Source: an uncultured Clostridia bacterium
Lineage (GTDB): Bacteria > Bacillota > Clostridia > Oscillospirales > Oscillospiraceae
NCBI GenBank assembly: GCA_946006895.1
Contig: CAMFZO010000007.1
Coordinates: 1 to 21,028 of the forward strand
DNA: 21,028 nucleotides
Direction: 5' to 3'
Below are positions 14,714 through 21,028 of this stretch, piece after piece; the stretch's first letter is position 1; each line of letters begins with the position of its first letter. The notes under the pieces are model-generated. The model did no database searches, had not been told where the DNA came from, and worked only from the letters and a program-made list of their open reading frames with translations. The position numbers and the translations under genes are program-made.

Positions 14714-15420
14714 GCACACCGCATATTCAGGCGGAAGCCGGTCAAATCGCACCGCGTGTTTTACTTCCCGGCGACCCCCTTCGCGCAAAATATATTGCGG
14801 AGACTTTTTTTGATTCTCCGGTATGTTTTAACAACACCCGCGGTATGCTTGGTTATACCGGACGTTATAAGGGTGTGGAAGTATCTGCCATGGGAACCGG
14901 GATGGGTATTCCTTCTATATCAATCTACGCGACAGAATTGGTAAAGTTTTACGGAGTTAAGACGCTGATCCGTGTTGGTACATGCGGTTCTTTCCGGGAG
15001 GAAATCGGACTGAAGGATATCATTCTTGCGCAGGGTTGCTGCACGGATAGTGCCATACTGCGCCGTAAATTTGACGGTGACTACGCTCCGCTGGCCGATT
15101 TTGCGCTGCTGAATACCGCCTATGAAAAGGCGCTTGCCCAGGAGAAGAAGGTCTTTGTCGGTCTTGTAAAATCCTCAGATATGCTGTATCAAAAGGACAA
15201 GCCTTTTGGCTTTGAAAACTGGATAAAATACGGCGCCATCGGCGCAGAAATGGAGGGTGCCGCGCTGTACACCATAGCAGCGCGTTATAAGGCCCGGGCA
15301 CTGTGTATCTGTTCCGTCAGTGACGGGAAGTTCCAGCAAGATGTTCTTTCCGCAGAGGAGAAGGAACGCTCTCTGCTGGATATGCTGGAGCTTGCCCTGG
15401 ACACTGCGATCGAATTCTGA
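14710..15420 (+). CDS. Purine nucleoside phosphorylase, DeoD type, divergent copy 2
   Basis: A 236-residue paralogue of the preceding gene, with the same start pattern (STPHIQAEAGQIA) and LPGDPLRAKYIAET, R44, RVGTCG, GAEMEGAALYT. The Asp of the active-site pair is kept (D205 in SVSDGKF) but the position of the catalytic Arg217 of E. coli is Lys218, judged from an ungapped match between SD and SLLDM. The loop between them (GKFQQDVLS) is also unlike that of standard PNPs. This points to changed activity or specificity, for example for 6-amino or 6-oxo bases, or a partner role to copy 1. A very strong AAAGGAGG site precedes the ATG, which overlaps the stop of copy 1. Confidence 0.88.
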   Translation: MSTPHIQAEAGQIAPRVLLPGDPLRAKYIAETFFDSPVCFNNTRGMLGYTGRYKGVEVSAMGTGMGIPSISIYATELVKFYGVKTLIRVGTCGSFREEIGLKDIILAQGCCTDSAILRRKFDGDYAPLADFALLNTAYEKALAQEKKVFVGLVKSSDMLYQKDKPFGFENWIKYGAIGAEMEGAALYTIAARYKARALCICSVSDGKFQQDVLSAEEKERSLLDMLELALDTAIEF

Positions 15421-15424
15421 GCCG

Positions 15425-15961
15425 GTGAGACGATGGATTGTCGCGGTCGTCGGTACCGCAGAATGTATGCGGGATGACCCTTGCTGGACCCTTGCCTTTT
15501 CGCTTGGGAAGGAGCTTGTGGGCCTCGGTATGCGGATCCTGACCGGCGGTCTGAACGGTGTCATGGAGGCTGCTCTGGCCGGTGCGCGTTCCTCCCCTGC
15601 CTATACCGAAGGCGATACACTTGCGATCCTACCCGGTTTTTCACCCGAGCAAGCAAATCCATATGCTGACATCGTCGTTGCAACCGGCGCAGACGTCCAT
15701 ATGAACGGCATCGTTGCCAGTTGTGATGCCGTCATTGCTGTTGGAGGCGGTGCAGGAACACTATGCGAAATCGCCATGGCTTTGGAGAGAGAAAGGCCGG
15801 TCCTGATCTGTTCCGCCGTCGACGGAAGTGGACCCCTCGCGCTTGCTTGTGGTGAGGCCGCCGGTTTTGGTTCTTATCTGCATCCATTTTCAACGGTCGC
15901 AGAGGCAACAACCCTCTTGGGGCAGTTTTGGAAGGAAGTGAAATCTTGCGAAGAAGAATGA
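15425..15961 (+). CDS. LOG/TIGR00725-like Rossmann-fold protein, paralogue 1
   Basis: A 178-residue protein of the LOG (lysine decarboxylase-like, SLOG) superfamily, TIGR00725-like branch. Blocks seen: IVAVVGTAE (5-13), TGGLNGVMEAALAGAR (40-55), GDTLAILPGF, NPYADIVVATG (78-88) and VGGGAGTLCE (106-115). LOG enzymes hydrolyse the N-glycosidic bond of nucleoside 5'-monophosphates with a conserved Arg and the Glu of PGGxGTxxE. Here Glu115 is present but the Arg position, by alignment to the next gene, is Met93. The start is taken as GTG at 15425, four bases after the PNP stop, because paralogue 2 aligns collinearly from an equivalent MRR start; no clear ribosome site is seen, so coupling to the previous gene is likely. 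The function is not established for this branch. Confidence 0.75.
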   Translation: MRRWIVAVVGTAECMRDDPCWTLAFSLGKELVGLGMRILTGGLNGVMEAALAGARSSPAYTEGDTLAILPGFSPEQANPYADIVVATGADVHMNGIVASCDAVIAVGGGAGTLCEIAMALERERPVLICSAVDGSGPLALACGEAAGFGSYLHPFSTVAEATTLLGQFWKEVKSCEEE

Positions 15962-16500
15962 TTGCAGTCATCGGCTACGCGCATTTGGAGGAAACTGATC
16001 CTTGCTACTGTGAGGCTATGTGCCTTGGGCGGATGTTGGTCGAACATGGCTACCGGGTCGTGACAGGGGGCCTGGGCGGTGTGATGGAAGCTGCTCTGCG
16101 GGGCGCCAAGGAAGCTGATTGTTACCGCGAAGGCGATACCGTAGCACTGCTGCCCTCCTTTGACACTTCCACGGCAAATCCCTACGCAGATATCGTCGTT
16201 GCCACCGGCACCGATATCTACCGCAACGCCATGGTCGCTAATGCCGATGCGGTTATTGCCATAGGAGGCGGCGCGGGTACGCTTTCGGAACTGTCCTACG
16301 CGTGGCATTTGTGTCGGCTGATATTGGTCTATAACAATCTCAAAGGCTGGAGCGAGGCGCTTGCCGATCGAGTCCTGGACAACCGCCGGCGATCGGATGA
16401 CCCGGAAGATCGTCTGTTCGGCATTTCCTCCGCAGCTGCAGCAATAGAGCTGCTGGCAAAGCGTCTTCCGTTGTATAACGCTCATCCGCCGCGTTTATAG
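15946..16500 (+). CDS. LOG/TIGR00725-like Rossmann-fold protein, paralogue 2
   Basis: A 184-residue sister of the previous protein: MIAVIGYAH, TGGLGGVMEAALRGAK (40-55), GDTVALLPSF, NPYADIVVATGTD, YRNAMVANADAVIAIGGGAGTLSE (residues 92-115, R93 and E115). It retains the Arg lost in paralogue 1. The TTG at 15946 is chosen because AAGGAAG (15932-15938) is correctly spaced for it and the product then aligns without gaps to paralogue 1 through about residue 120; the alternative ATG at 15958 overlaps the previous stop as ATGA but lacks a well-placed site. It is the last gene of the operon and is followed by a strong terminator. A phosphoribohydrolase-type or nucleotide-binding role is inferred only. 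Confidence 0.78.
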   Translation: MRRRMIAVIGYAHLEETDPCYCEAMCLGRMLVEHGYRVVTGGLGGVMEAALRGAKEADCYREGDTVALLPSFDTSTANPYADIVVATGTDIYRNAMVANADAVIAIGGGAGTLSELSYAWHLCRLILVYNNLKGWSEALADRVLDNRRRSDDPEDRLFGISSAAAAIELLAKRLPLYNAHPPRL

Positions 16501-16545
16501 TTTTTTTTTGAACATAAAACCCGATATAGAAATAAGCAACGAAAC

Positions 16546-16584
16546 AAACCACCGGTGCCCGTAAATTACAGGTACCGGTGGTTT
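16546..16584. terminator. Bidirectional intrinsic terminator between the nucleoside operon and brnQ
   Basis: AAACCACCGGTGCC (16546-16559) pairs with GGTACCGGTGGTTT (16571-16584) with a single G/T wobble. On the plus strand it is followed by TT, and on the minus strand the stem is followed by GTTTCGTTGC, so it can end both convergent transcripts. A run of nine T follows the operon's stop codon (16501-16509) without a stem. Confidence 0.82.
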
Positions 16585-16610
16585 TCCGATATTTCATATA
16601 ATATCATTGT

Positions 16611-17975
16611 TTATAATTGTTTCGCCCTGCGACAGTTGCGGATGAGGTGGATCGCCATGCCCAGTATAAAGCCGATCAGCGCGGGAACGACCCACCCAAG
16701 ATTCAGATGGAACCACGGTAGTATTTTTCCCGCAAGGTCCACCGCGCCATCCAGGTGCAGGCTGCTGCGCAGACCTTCCGGCAGTGTCTTGATCAGATCA
16801 AACAGCGCCGAAACGCAGGTGAACACCGTGACACTGACATAGACAGTTTTGTCATGGTCAAACAGCTTTCCGCACAGAGCCAGCAGGATCAGTGTGATAG
16901 CCAGTGGGTAAAGGAACATGAGGACGGGCAGGGAGTATTCAATGATCTTGGACAAGCCGAAGTTGGAAACACAGAAGGAAAAGACCGTGAAGATCACCGC
17001 CCAGATCTTGTAGGAACAGCCCCGGGGGAACATTCTGGCAAAGGCGTCGGCGCAGCTTGTTACAAGGCCGATGGAGGTCTTCAGGCAGGCACAGGTGACG
17101 GTAATCGCCAGGACGATACTTCCCGCTTTGCCAAGATAGTGGTTTGATAGCTGTGCCAGCGCGATGCCGCCGTTTTCGGATATCTCAAACAGGCCCCTGG
17201 ACTGGGTGCCTATGAGAATGGTTGCAACATAGATCGCCGCCATCAGCAAGCCGGTCAATATGCCGGAATGAAGAACATCCTTGGCAACAGCCCCGTCTTC
17301 CTTGACGCCCATGGCCCGGATGATGTCAATAACGACAATGCCAAACGCAAGACCGGCAATGGCGTCCATGGTCCCGTAGCCCTCAATAAAACCGGAAAAC
17401 AGCGCGCCGCTCTGATAGGAGCTGTCCGGCTCCACGGAGGAAAGGGACGCGCCCGGATTGCACAGGGCGGCAACGACCAGGATCGCAAAGAAGATCAGAA
17501 ACAACGGATTGATGATCTTTCCGATCCAAACAGTGATCTTTCCCGGCCGCAGGGAAAAGAACAGCACCAGTCCGAAGAAAACCAGGGAGAATAACAGCAG
17601 AACCAGCGCTTCCGAAGCGTTCTCCCCCAGCATCGGTCGGATCCCCGTCGTAAAGGAGGTCGTCGCGCATCTTGGTATGGCAAAAAACGGCCCGATGGTG
17701 AGATACAGCAGGCAGGTAAAGAAGTATCCGTAGCGTTTGCCGACCTTGGTTGCCAGTGCTTGCAGACCGTCGGAGTGGGTATTGCCGATGGCCGCCACGC
17801 CCAAAATCGGGATTCCGACGGCAGTGATAATGAAGCCGATCATGGCGGGGATCGCATTGCGTCCGGCAAGCTGGCCGAGATGCACCGGGAAGATCAGGTT
17901 GCCCGCGCCAAAGAACATCCCGAACAGCGTAGCTGCCACTAAAATTCTTTGCTTCATGTTGAGCCTTTTCTGCAT
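16611..17975 (-). CDS. brnQ: Branched-chain amino acid:cation symporter (LIVCS family)
   Basis: A 454-residue polytopic inner-membrane carrier for Leu, Ile and Val, driven by a cation gradient. The N-terminus carries the family hallmark GMFFGAGNLIFPVHLG (about 19-34), then GVAAIGNTHSDGLQALA, GPFFAIPRCATTSF and GFIEGYGTMDAIAGLAFG. About twelve hydrophobic segments and the length are as in E. coli BrnQ. GGAGGG lies seven bases before the ATG at 17975; a second ATG six codons in (17957) also has an AAAAGG site and is an alternative. It is convergent with the nucleoside operon and divergent from a LysR-type gene, which is likely to control it. Confidence 0.95.
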   Translation of the reverse strand: MQKRLNMKQRILVAATLFGMFFGAGNLIFPVHLGQLAGRNAIPAMIGFIITAVGIPILGVAAIGNTHSDGLQALATKVGKRYGYFFTCLLYLTIGPFFAIPRCATTSFTTGIRPMLGENASEALVLLLFSLVFFGLVLFFSLRPGKITVWIGKIINPLFLIFFAILVVAALCNPGASLSSVEPDSSYQSGALFSGFIEGYGTMDAIAGLAFGIVVIDIIRAMGVKEDGAVAKDVLHSGILTGLLMAAIYVATILIGTQSRGLFEISENGGIALAQLSNHYLGKAGSIVLAITVTCACLKTSIGLVTSCADAFARMFPRGCSYKIWAVIFTVFSFCVSNFGLSKIIEYSLPVLMFLYPLAITLILLALCGKLFDHDKTVYVSVTVFTCVSALFDLIKTLPEGLRSSLHLDGAVDLAGKILPWFHLNLGWVVPALIGFILGMAIHLIRNCRRAKQL

Positions 17976-18017
17976 GATACGTCCCTCCTTCTTATGACTT
18001 TGATTCTACCATTGTAC

Positions 18018-18046
18018 TTGAAATCTGAGAAGCGCCTGTTTATAAT
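18018..18046 (+). promoter_or_regulatory. Promoter of the LysR-type gene
   Basis: TTGAAA (18018-18023) and TATAAT (18041-18046) are separated by 17 bp. The 118-bp divergent space with brnQ also contains an imperfect dyad GATTC...GAAATC at 18002-18025 that overlaps the -35, a possible LysR-type binding site. Confidence 0.75.
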
Positions 18047-18093
18047 AAATATATGAGAAATTGTCATAGATATGAATGGAAAGGAGCGGCGCT

Positions 18094-19002
18094 ATGGACA
18101 GCAAAAAACTTGAAATTCTGATGACGGCAGCCGATCTGGGCAGCTTTACAAAGGCCTCCGAAGTCGTCGGCTATACCCAGTCCGGCCTGACCCATATGAT
18201 GGACGTGCTGGAACGGGAGATCGGCTTTCCCCTGCTGCAGCGGAGCCACAGCGGCATACAGTTGACGGAACAGGGCGCCCAGTTGATGCCGGCGATCCGG
18301 GAATTTCTGCAGGCAAATGCCAATTTGGAAAACCAGATCCGCACGGTGGCGGAGAAGAAAGCCGAGGTCATACGGATTGCGGCGTATGCAAGCATCGCCA
18401 TGCACTGGATGCCGGAAATCCTCTATCGCTTCCGGCGCCTTTGCCCGGAGGTCAACGTGGATCTGCGCATGGTGGACCATGCCCTGGAGCCCTTTGAACT
18501 GCTGGAACGCGGCCAGACCGATGTGATCTTCGCCAGTCGGCAGAATTATACCTGCTGCGATTGGATTCCCCTTTACAACGAGCGTATGTACGCCATCCTG
18601 CCGAAGGACTATCCTTTGGAAAACCGCAGCAAATTTCCGCTGGAGGAATTCGCCGGCCAGGAATTTCTCATGCCTTACGGCAGGTTCGACATTGATGTGA
18701 AAGCCGCCCTCGAGCCTGTGGGCATCAGGCTTGACGCGAAGATTTCCCGGGTCGATGACGAGACAGTCATCCGAATGGTCGGCCGCGGCCTGGGCGTGTC
18801 CATGATGACGGAGCTGATGATCCGCGGCAGAACAGACGACGTGCTGTGTGTTCCCGTCACCCCCACGGCCATCCGGGAGCTTGGCATGGGAACCCACGTG
18901 CGAAAAAAAGAATCCTCCAGCGTGCAAAAGCTGAAGGACTGCGTACTGGACTTCATCCATGAATATTCGTCATCATATTCCGGCGTCCCCACTGCCCGGT
19001 AA
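18094..19002 (+). CDS. LysR-family transcriptional regulator
   Basis: A 302-residue regulator with an N-terminal helix-turn-helix (about 1-60: FTKASEVVGYTQSGLTHMMDVLEREIG, then LLQRSHSGIQLTEQG) and a periplasmic-binding-like effector domain (about 88-295). The ATG at 18094 is chosen over one six codons upstream because AAAGGAG lies directly before it and inside the longer frame, and the LysR homology begins there. Its divergent pairing with brnQ suggests that it controls branched-chain amino acid uptake; the effector cannot be read from sequence. No intrinsic terminator is seen after it; the 158 bp to the sigma-factor gene contain only a low-complexity C-rich stretch. Confidence 0.93.
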   Translation: MDSKKLEILMTAADLGSFTKASEVVGYTQSGLTHMMDVLEREIGFPLLQRSHSGIQLTEQGAQLMPAIREFLQANANLENQIRTVAEKKAEVIRIAAYASIAMHWMPEILYRFRRLCPEVNVDLRMVDHALEPFELLERGQTDVIFASRQNYTCCDWIPLYNERMYAILPKDYPLENRSKFPLEEFAGQEFLMPYGRFDIDVKAALEPVGIRLDAKISRVDDETVIRMVGRGLGVSMMTELMIRGRTDDVLCVPVTPTAIRELGMGTHVRKKESSSVQKLKDCVLDFIHEYSSSYSGVPTAR

Positions 19003-19160
19003 GCACGTCTCTGCCTGCCATCTTTATCAAACACGACCCCTCCCCCACCACCAGCCTGACGCCATAACAAGTAGAAGTATTCTCCAATCGCTGCCCCCAA
19101 AACCGAAAAAGCCGCGTCTTTATAGGCGAAGATCTTCAAACCAAAGAAAGGACCAATCAA

Positions 19161-19712
19161 ATGGCTGAGGATGAAAAACTGCTCCGGCGGCTACGCAAGG
19201 GCGACACAGCGGCGCTGAACGATGTGCTGCGGAAATATACAGCCTACGTTTTCACCGTGGTGACCAACCGCCTCGGACGGTTCGCAAGCCCGGAGGATGT
19301 TGAGGAGCTTTCGTCGAACGTCTTTTATTCCCTGTGGTCGCACCGGGAGACGCTCTGCACAAACAATATTCGCGGCTGGCTCAGCGCGACGGCTCGTAAC
19401 GAGGCCTGCAGCTTTCTGCGCAAGCACCGGATCGAGACCGTGGAGGCAGAAGATCGGCTGACCGTCACCGGCGATAATGCGCAGATGCTCCTTGAGCAGG
19501 AGGAGCGCCGCAAATATCTGCAAAAGGCCCTCGATGCGCTGGATTCTGAGACGCGCGAGATTTTTATCCGGCGCTATTATTACGGGCAAAGCGTTATCGC
19601 CATCGCAGGCGAGATGGAGCGAAACTACGAGACAGTCAAGAGCCGTCTCAAGCGAGGCAAGGCAAAGCTCCGCGCGGAATTGGAGAAAGGTGGGTATCAT
19701 TGTGAGGATTGA
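19161..19712 (+). CDS. ECF-type RNA polymerase sigma factor
   Basis: A 183-residue group IV sigma factor. Region 2 spans about residues 8-80 (GDTAALNDVLRKYTAYVF; SPEDVEELSSNVFYSLW; IRGWLSATARNEACSFLRK), and region 4 about 115-175 (YLQKALDALDSETREIFIRRYYYGQSVIAIAGEM, then NYETVKSRLKRGKAKLR as the DNA-recognition helix). No region 1 or 3 is present, as is normal for ECF factors. AAAGGA precedes the ATG. It overlaps the following membrane protein gene by 11 bp, the usual layout for a sigma factor and its regulator. Confidence 0.92.
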   Translation: MAEDEKLLRRLRKGDTAALNDVLRKYTAYVFTVVTNRLGRFASPEDVEELSSNVFYSLWSHRETLCTNNIRGWLSATARNEACSFLRKHRIETVEAEDRLTVTGDNAQMLLEQEERRKYLQKALDALDSETREIFIRRYYYGQSVIAIAGEMERNYETVKSRLKRGKAKLRAELEKGGYHCED

Positions 19713-20763
19713 TCTTATTGATTTTTTTGACGGCTGGAAAGATGACAGCGTAGATCTGAAACAAGTTCCCGTGCCGGATGCGGTGGGCTTTCGGAAGCGG
19801 GTGCTGGACCGCACCCAAGCCCCCAAAAAACATCACAGGCCGCTTCTTCGGGGTTTGATGATCGCCGCGATCATCATTGCCCTGTCCATTACCGCAGTGG
19901 CGGTAGTCGGACAATATACCATACGCCAGACGGAGGGAATGTCCTACGACATCGGCAACCCTCACCATCCGCTGGAATTGCCGGAGGCGAATTTTGTCAT
20001 CAACTTTGAACACGTGCCGGACGGCAATGTGGTGGGCTTCCGCCTGAACTATCGGCCTGCGTTGGAGCAGGAGTATTGCGTGGAGGAGACACTCTCCGGC
20101 TATCTGGTGTTTTTGAAGGAGTTCCACGGTGCAGCGGATACCCCGGAGGTGCCGGAGGATGTTTTGGTCCATTTTGAGGACGAATTCCGAGTAGGTGCGG
20201 TAAACGAGGGCAGTCGGAAGGATCACATTCTTCAGGCGGCGGAGGAATGGTCCGCCGGAATGTCCCAAGAAAAGCAGAGCAACGCCCGGAAGGCCGCCGA
20301 GATCTACCTAAACGGCGATATGTACGACCCGGAGGAGCTGGACCGGATGCTGGCAGAGCTGTTCAGCCCGGAGGAGCTGGAAAGCCTGATCGCTGCGCTG
20401 AACGGAGCGTCTGCCGAGAGTTATGGAACGGCATGTCTCCTCACCGCAGGGATCTATTCTGCCGCAGATGTCAAGGATACGGATTTCCTCTGTGAATCCC
20501 CGGTGGAGATCGTGAAGGAAGGGCAGATCAACGGCAGAAACGCGCTCTATTTCACCTCCGATGACATCCGGACCGGCGTCGTCTACCAGCACATCCTTCT
20601 CTACGATGCACAGCTTGGCTGCGTCTTCCACATCGGCGGCGAGTTGAGCTTTGAGGAACTGGAGCGCATGGTGGAGGGCTTGGAGCTTGTGGAGATCGAC
20701 TATCCGTCGGTGGACTACAGCCCCGAATATCAATATTGCCTCCTTGACATCCGCAGAGGGTAG
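19702..20763 (+). CDS. Membrane-anchored partner of the ECF sigma factor, probable anti-sigma protein
   Basis: A 353-residue protein I do not recognise by family. The first 50 residues are predicted cytoplasmic and could bind the sigma factor; a transmembrane helix spans about 51-73 (GLMIAAIIIALSITAVAVVG), preceded by a basic patch (KKHHRPLLR); the remaining 280 residues, acidic and rich in Glu and Asp, are extracytoplasmic. The pairing with the upstream sigma gene (11-bp overlap) and topology fit an anti-sigma factor with a sensory exterior, as seen in Firmicutes. The GTG at 19702 follows AAGGTGGG seven bases upstream; the frame is open further upstream inside the sigma gene but that part is not expected to be translated. 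Alternatively it could be an exported stress protein regulated by the sigma factor. Confidence 0.75.
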   Translation: MRIDLIDFFDGWKDDSVDLKQVPVPDAVGFRKRVLDRTQAPKKHHRPLLRGLMIAAIIIALSITAVAVVGQYTIRQTEGMSYDIGNPHHPLELPEANFVINFEHVPDGNVVGFRLNYRPALEQEYCVEETLSGYLVFLKEFHGAADTPEVPEDVLVHFEDEFRVGAVNEGSRKDHILQAAEEWSAGMSQEKQSNARKAAEIYLNGDMYDPEELDRMLAELFSPEELESLIAALNGASAESYGTACLLTAGIYSAADVKDTDFLCESPVEIVKEGQINGRNALYFTSDDIRTGVVYQHILLYDAQLGCVFHIGGELSFEELERMVEGLELVEIDYPSVDYSPEYQYCLLDIRRG

Positions 20764-20783
20764 GAAGCGTGAACACAGCATGA

Positions 20784-20832
20784 TCTAATACTGATTCTTG
20801 ATTAAAAAGTTTAATCAAGAATCAGTATTAGA
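20784..20832. repeat. Perfect 23-bp palindrome, minimal copy of the repeat family (copy C)
   Basis: The arms 20784-20806 and 20810-20832 are perfect inverted repeats of 23 bp around a three-base loop (AAG). The arm (CTAATACTGATTCTTGATTA) resembles the outer ends of copy B (4366-4521) and the left end of copy A (2466-2606), so this looks like two ends joined without the middle. It sits 20 bp after the membrane protein stop and just before a canonical terminator. Confidence 0.75.
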
Positions 20833-20835
20833 CTG

Positions 20836-20864
20836 AAAAAAGCACGCCGAAGCGTGCTTTTTTT
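20836..20864. terminator. Bidirectional intrinsic terminator between the sigma operon and the tRNA genes
   Basis: GCACGC (20842-20847) pairs with GCGTGC (20852-20857) around CGAA, flanked by six A before and seven T after, giving a 12-bp stem with a U tail in either direction. It ends the sigma/membrane protein transcript (+) and the tRNA transcript (-). Confidence 0.9.
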
Positions 20865-20865
20865 C

Positions 20866-20940
20866 TGGAGGTGCCGCCCAGATTTGAACTGGGGAATGAA
20901 GGTTTTGCAGACCTTTGCCTTACCACTTGGCCACGGCACC
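20866..20940 (-). tRNA. tRNA-Cys (GCA)
   Basis: A 75-nt cloverleaf is read on the minus strand. The acceptor stem GGTGCCG pairs with CGGCACC, the anticodon stem AAGGT/ACCTT carries loop CTGCAAA with anticodon GCA, the T arm is CCCAG-TTCAAAT-CTGGG, the discriminator base is U73 as expected for cysteine, and the CCA end is encoded. Confidence 0.95.
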
Positions 20941-20951
20941 AGATATGAAAC

Positions 20952-20980
20952 AAGGAACGCGAGGGCGTTCCTTATTTTTT
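20952..20980. terminator. Hairpin between the two tRNA genes
   Basis: AAGGAACGC (20952-20960) pairs perfectly with GCGTTCCTT (20965-20973) around GAGG, followed on the plus strand by A and seven T (to 20981). On the minus strand the stem is followed by GTTTCAT, a poor tail, so it may act mainly as a terminator for plus-strand transcription or as a processing signal between tRNAs. Confidence 0.5.
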
Positions 20981-21028
20981 TGGAGCGGGTGACGAGGCTC
21001 GAACTCGCTACCTCCACCTTGGCAAGGT
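20981..21028 (-). tRNA. tRNA-Gly (GCC), cut by the window end
   Basis: The 3' 48 nt of a tRNA on the minus strand are visible: anticodon loop TTGCCAA (anticodon GCC) with its 3' stem GGTGG, the T arm GCGAG-TTCGAGC-CTCGT, the acceptor 3' strand CACCCGC, U73 and CCA. The 5' portion lies beyond the window. Confidence 0.9.

Noticed and set aside
18675..19160. A minus-strand reading frame whose first part (about 19160-19030) reads like a hydrophobic membrane segment (KIFAYKDAAFSVLGAAIGEYF).
   Set aside because: It has only a TTG start with no ribosome site, covers the end of the LysR gene on the opposite strand, and matches no family I recognise. A gene remnant in the 158-bp gap cannot be excluded.
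20811..21017. A minus-strand reading frame of 68 codons over the tRNA region.
   Set aside because: It is a translation of two tRNA genes and a terminator.
1..21028. CRISPR arrays, phage genes, toxin-antitoxin pairs or transposase genes.
   Set aside because: No regularly spaced repeats and no reading frames of these families were seen on either strand.

Overview
The window looks like a chromosomal segment of a Gram-positive, moderately GC-rich anaerobe, probably a gut Clostridia of the Oscillospirales type. This is inferred from strong AGGAGG-type ribosome binding sites, tightly overlapping operons, a BMP-type lipoprotein nucleoside importer, an ECF sigma factor paired with a membrane-anchored partner, and tRNA genes with encoded CCA. 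No species can be named from sequence alone.

Layout. (1) 1-2468 (+): an aromatic amino acid operon. It opens with an in-frame chimera whose first 50 codons are the C-terminal part of prolipoprotein diacylglyceryl transferase (Lgt) and whose remainder is the C-terminal part of EPSP synthase (AroA), followed by overlapping tyrA and a class I DAHP synthase gene. (2) 2466-4587: a Crp/Fnr-family regulator and a uridine phosphorylase-family gene, each preceded or followed by members of a short palindromic repeat family (copies at 2466-2606 and 4366-4521, with a minimal copy at 20784-20832). (3) 4588-16500: a large divergent nucleoside region. On the minus strand are a DeoR-family regulator and a nucleoside hydrolase, separated by a 168-bp MITE-like inverted-repeat element that supplies the regulator's stop codon. 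On the plus strand is a ten-gene operon: BMP lipoprotein, two-domain ABC ATPase and two permeases (a nupNOPQ-type importer), two tandem paralogues each made of two nucleoside 2-deoxyribosyltransferase-like domains, two DeoD-type purine nucleoside phosphorylases and two LOG/TIGR00725-like Rossmann proteins. The AT-rich divergent intergenic region holds two well-formed promoters overlapped by repeated TTGTTAT/ATAACAA half-sites, the likely operators of the DeoR protein. (4) 16611-19002: a divergent branched-chain amino acid carrier gene (brnQ, minus) and LysR regulator (plus). (5) 19161-20763: an ECF sigma factor and an overlapping single-pass membrane protein, probably its anti-sigma partner. 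(6) 20866-21028 (-): tRNA-Cys(GCA) and a tRNA-Gly(GCC) cut off by the window end.

How the genes work together. Region 3 is the outstanding feature. An importer brings nucleosides in, and then at least eight predicted enzymes from five families that all act at N-glycosidic bonds (four NDT-like domains in two proteins, two PNPs, two LOG-like proteins, a hydrolase, and a nearby Udp-family phosphorylase) are available to process them. Three families occur as adjacent duplicate pairs, and in each pair one member (or one domain) has changes at family-conserved catalytic or binding positions: E/D exchange in an NDT-like half, Arg to Lys in one PNP, Arg to Met in one LOG-like protein. I infer a dedicated salvage or remodelling pathway for unusual or mixed nucleosides, possibly using heteromeric enzyme pairs; the substrate is unknown.
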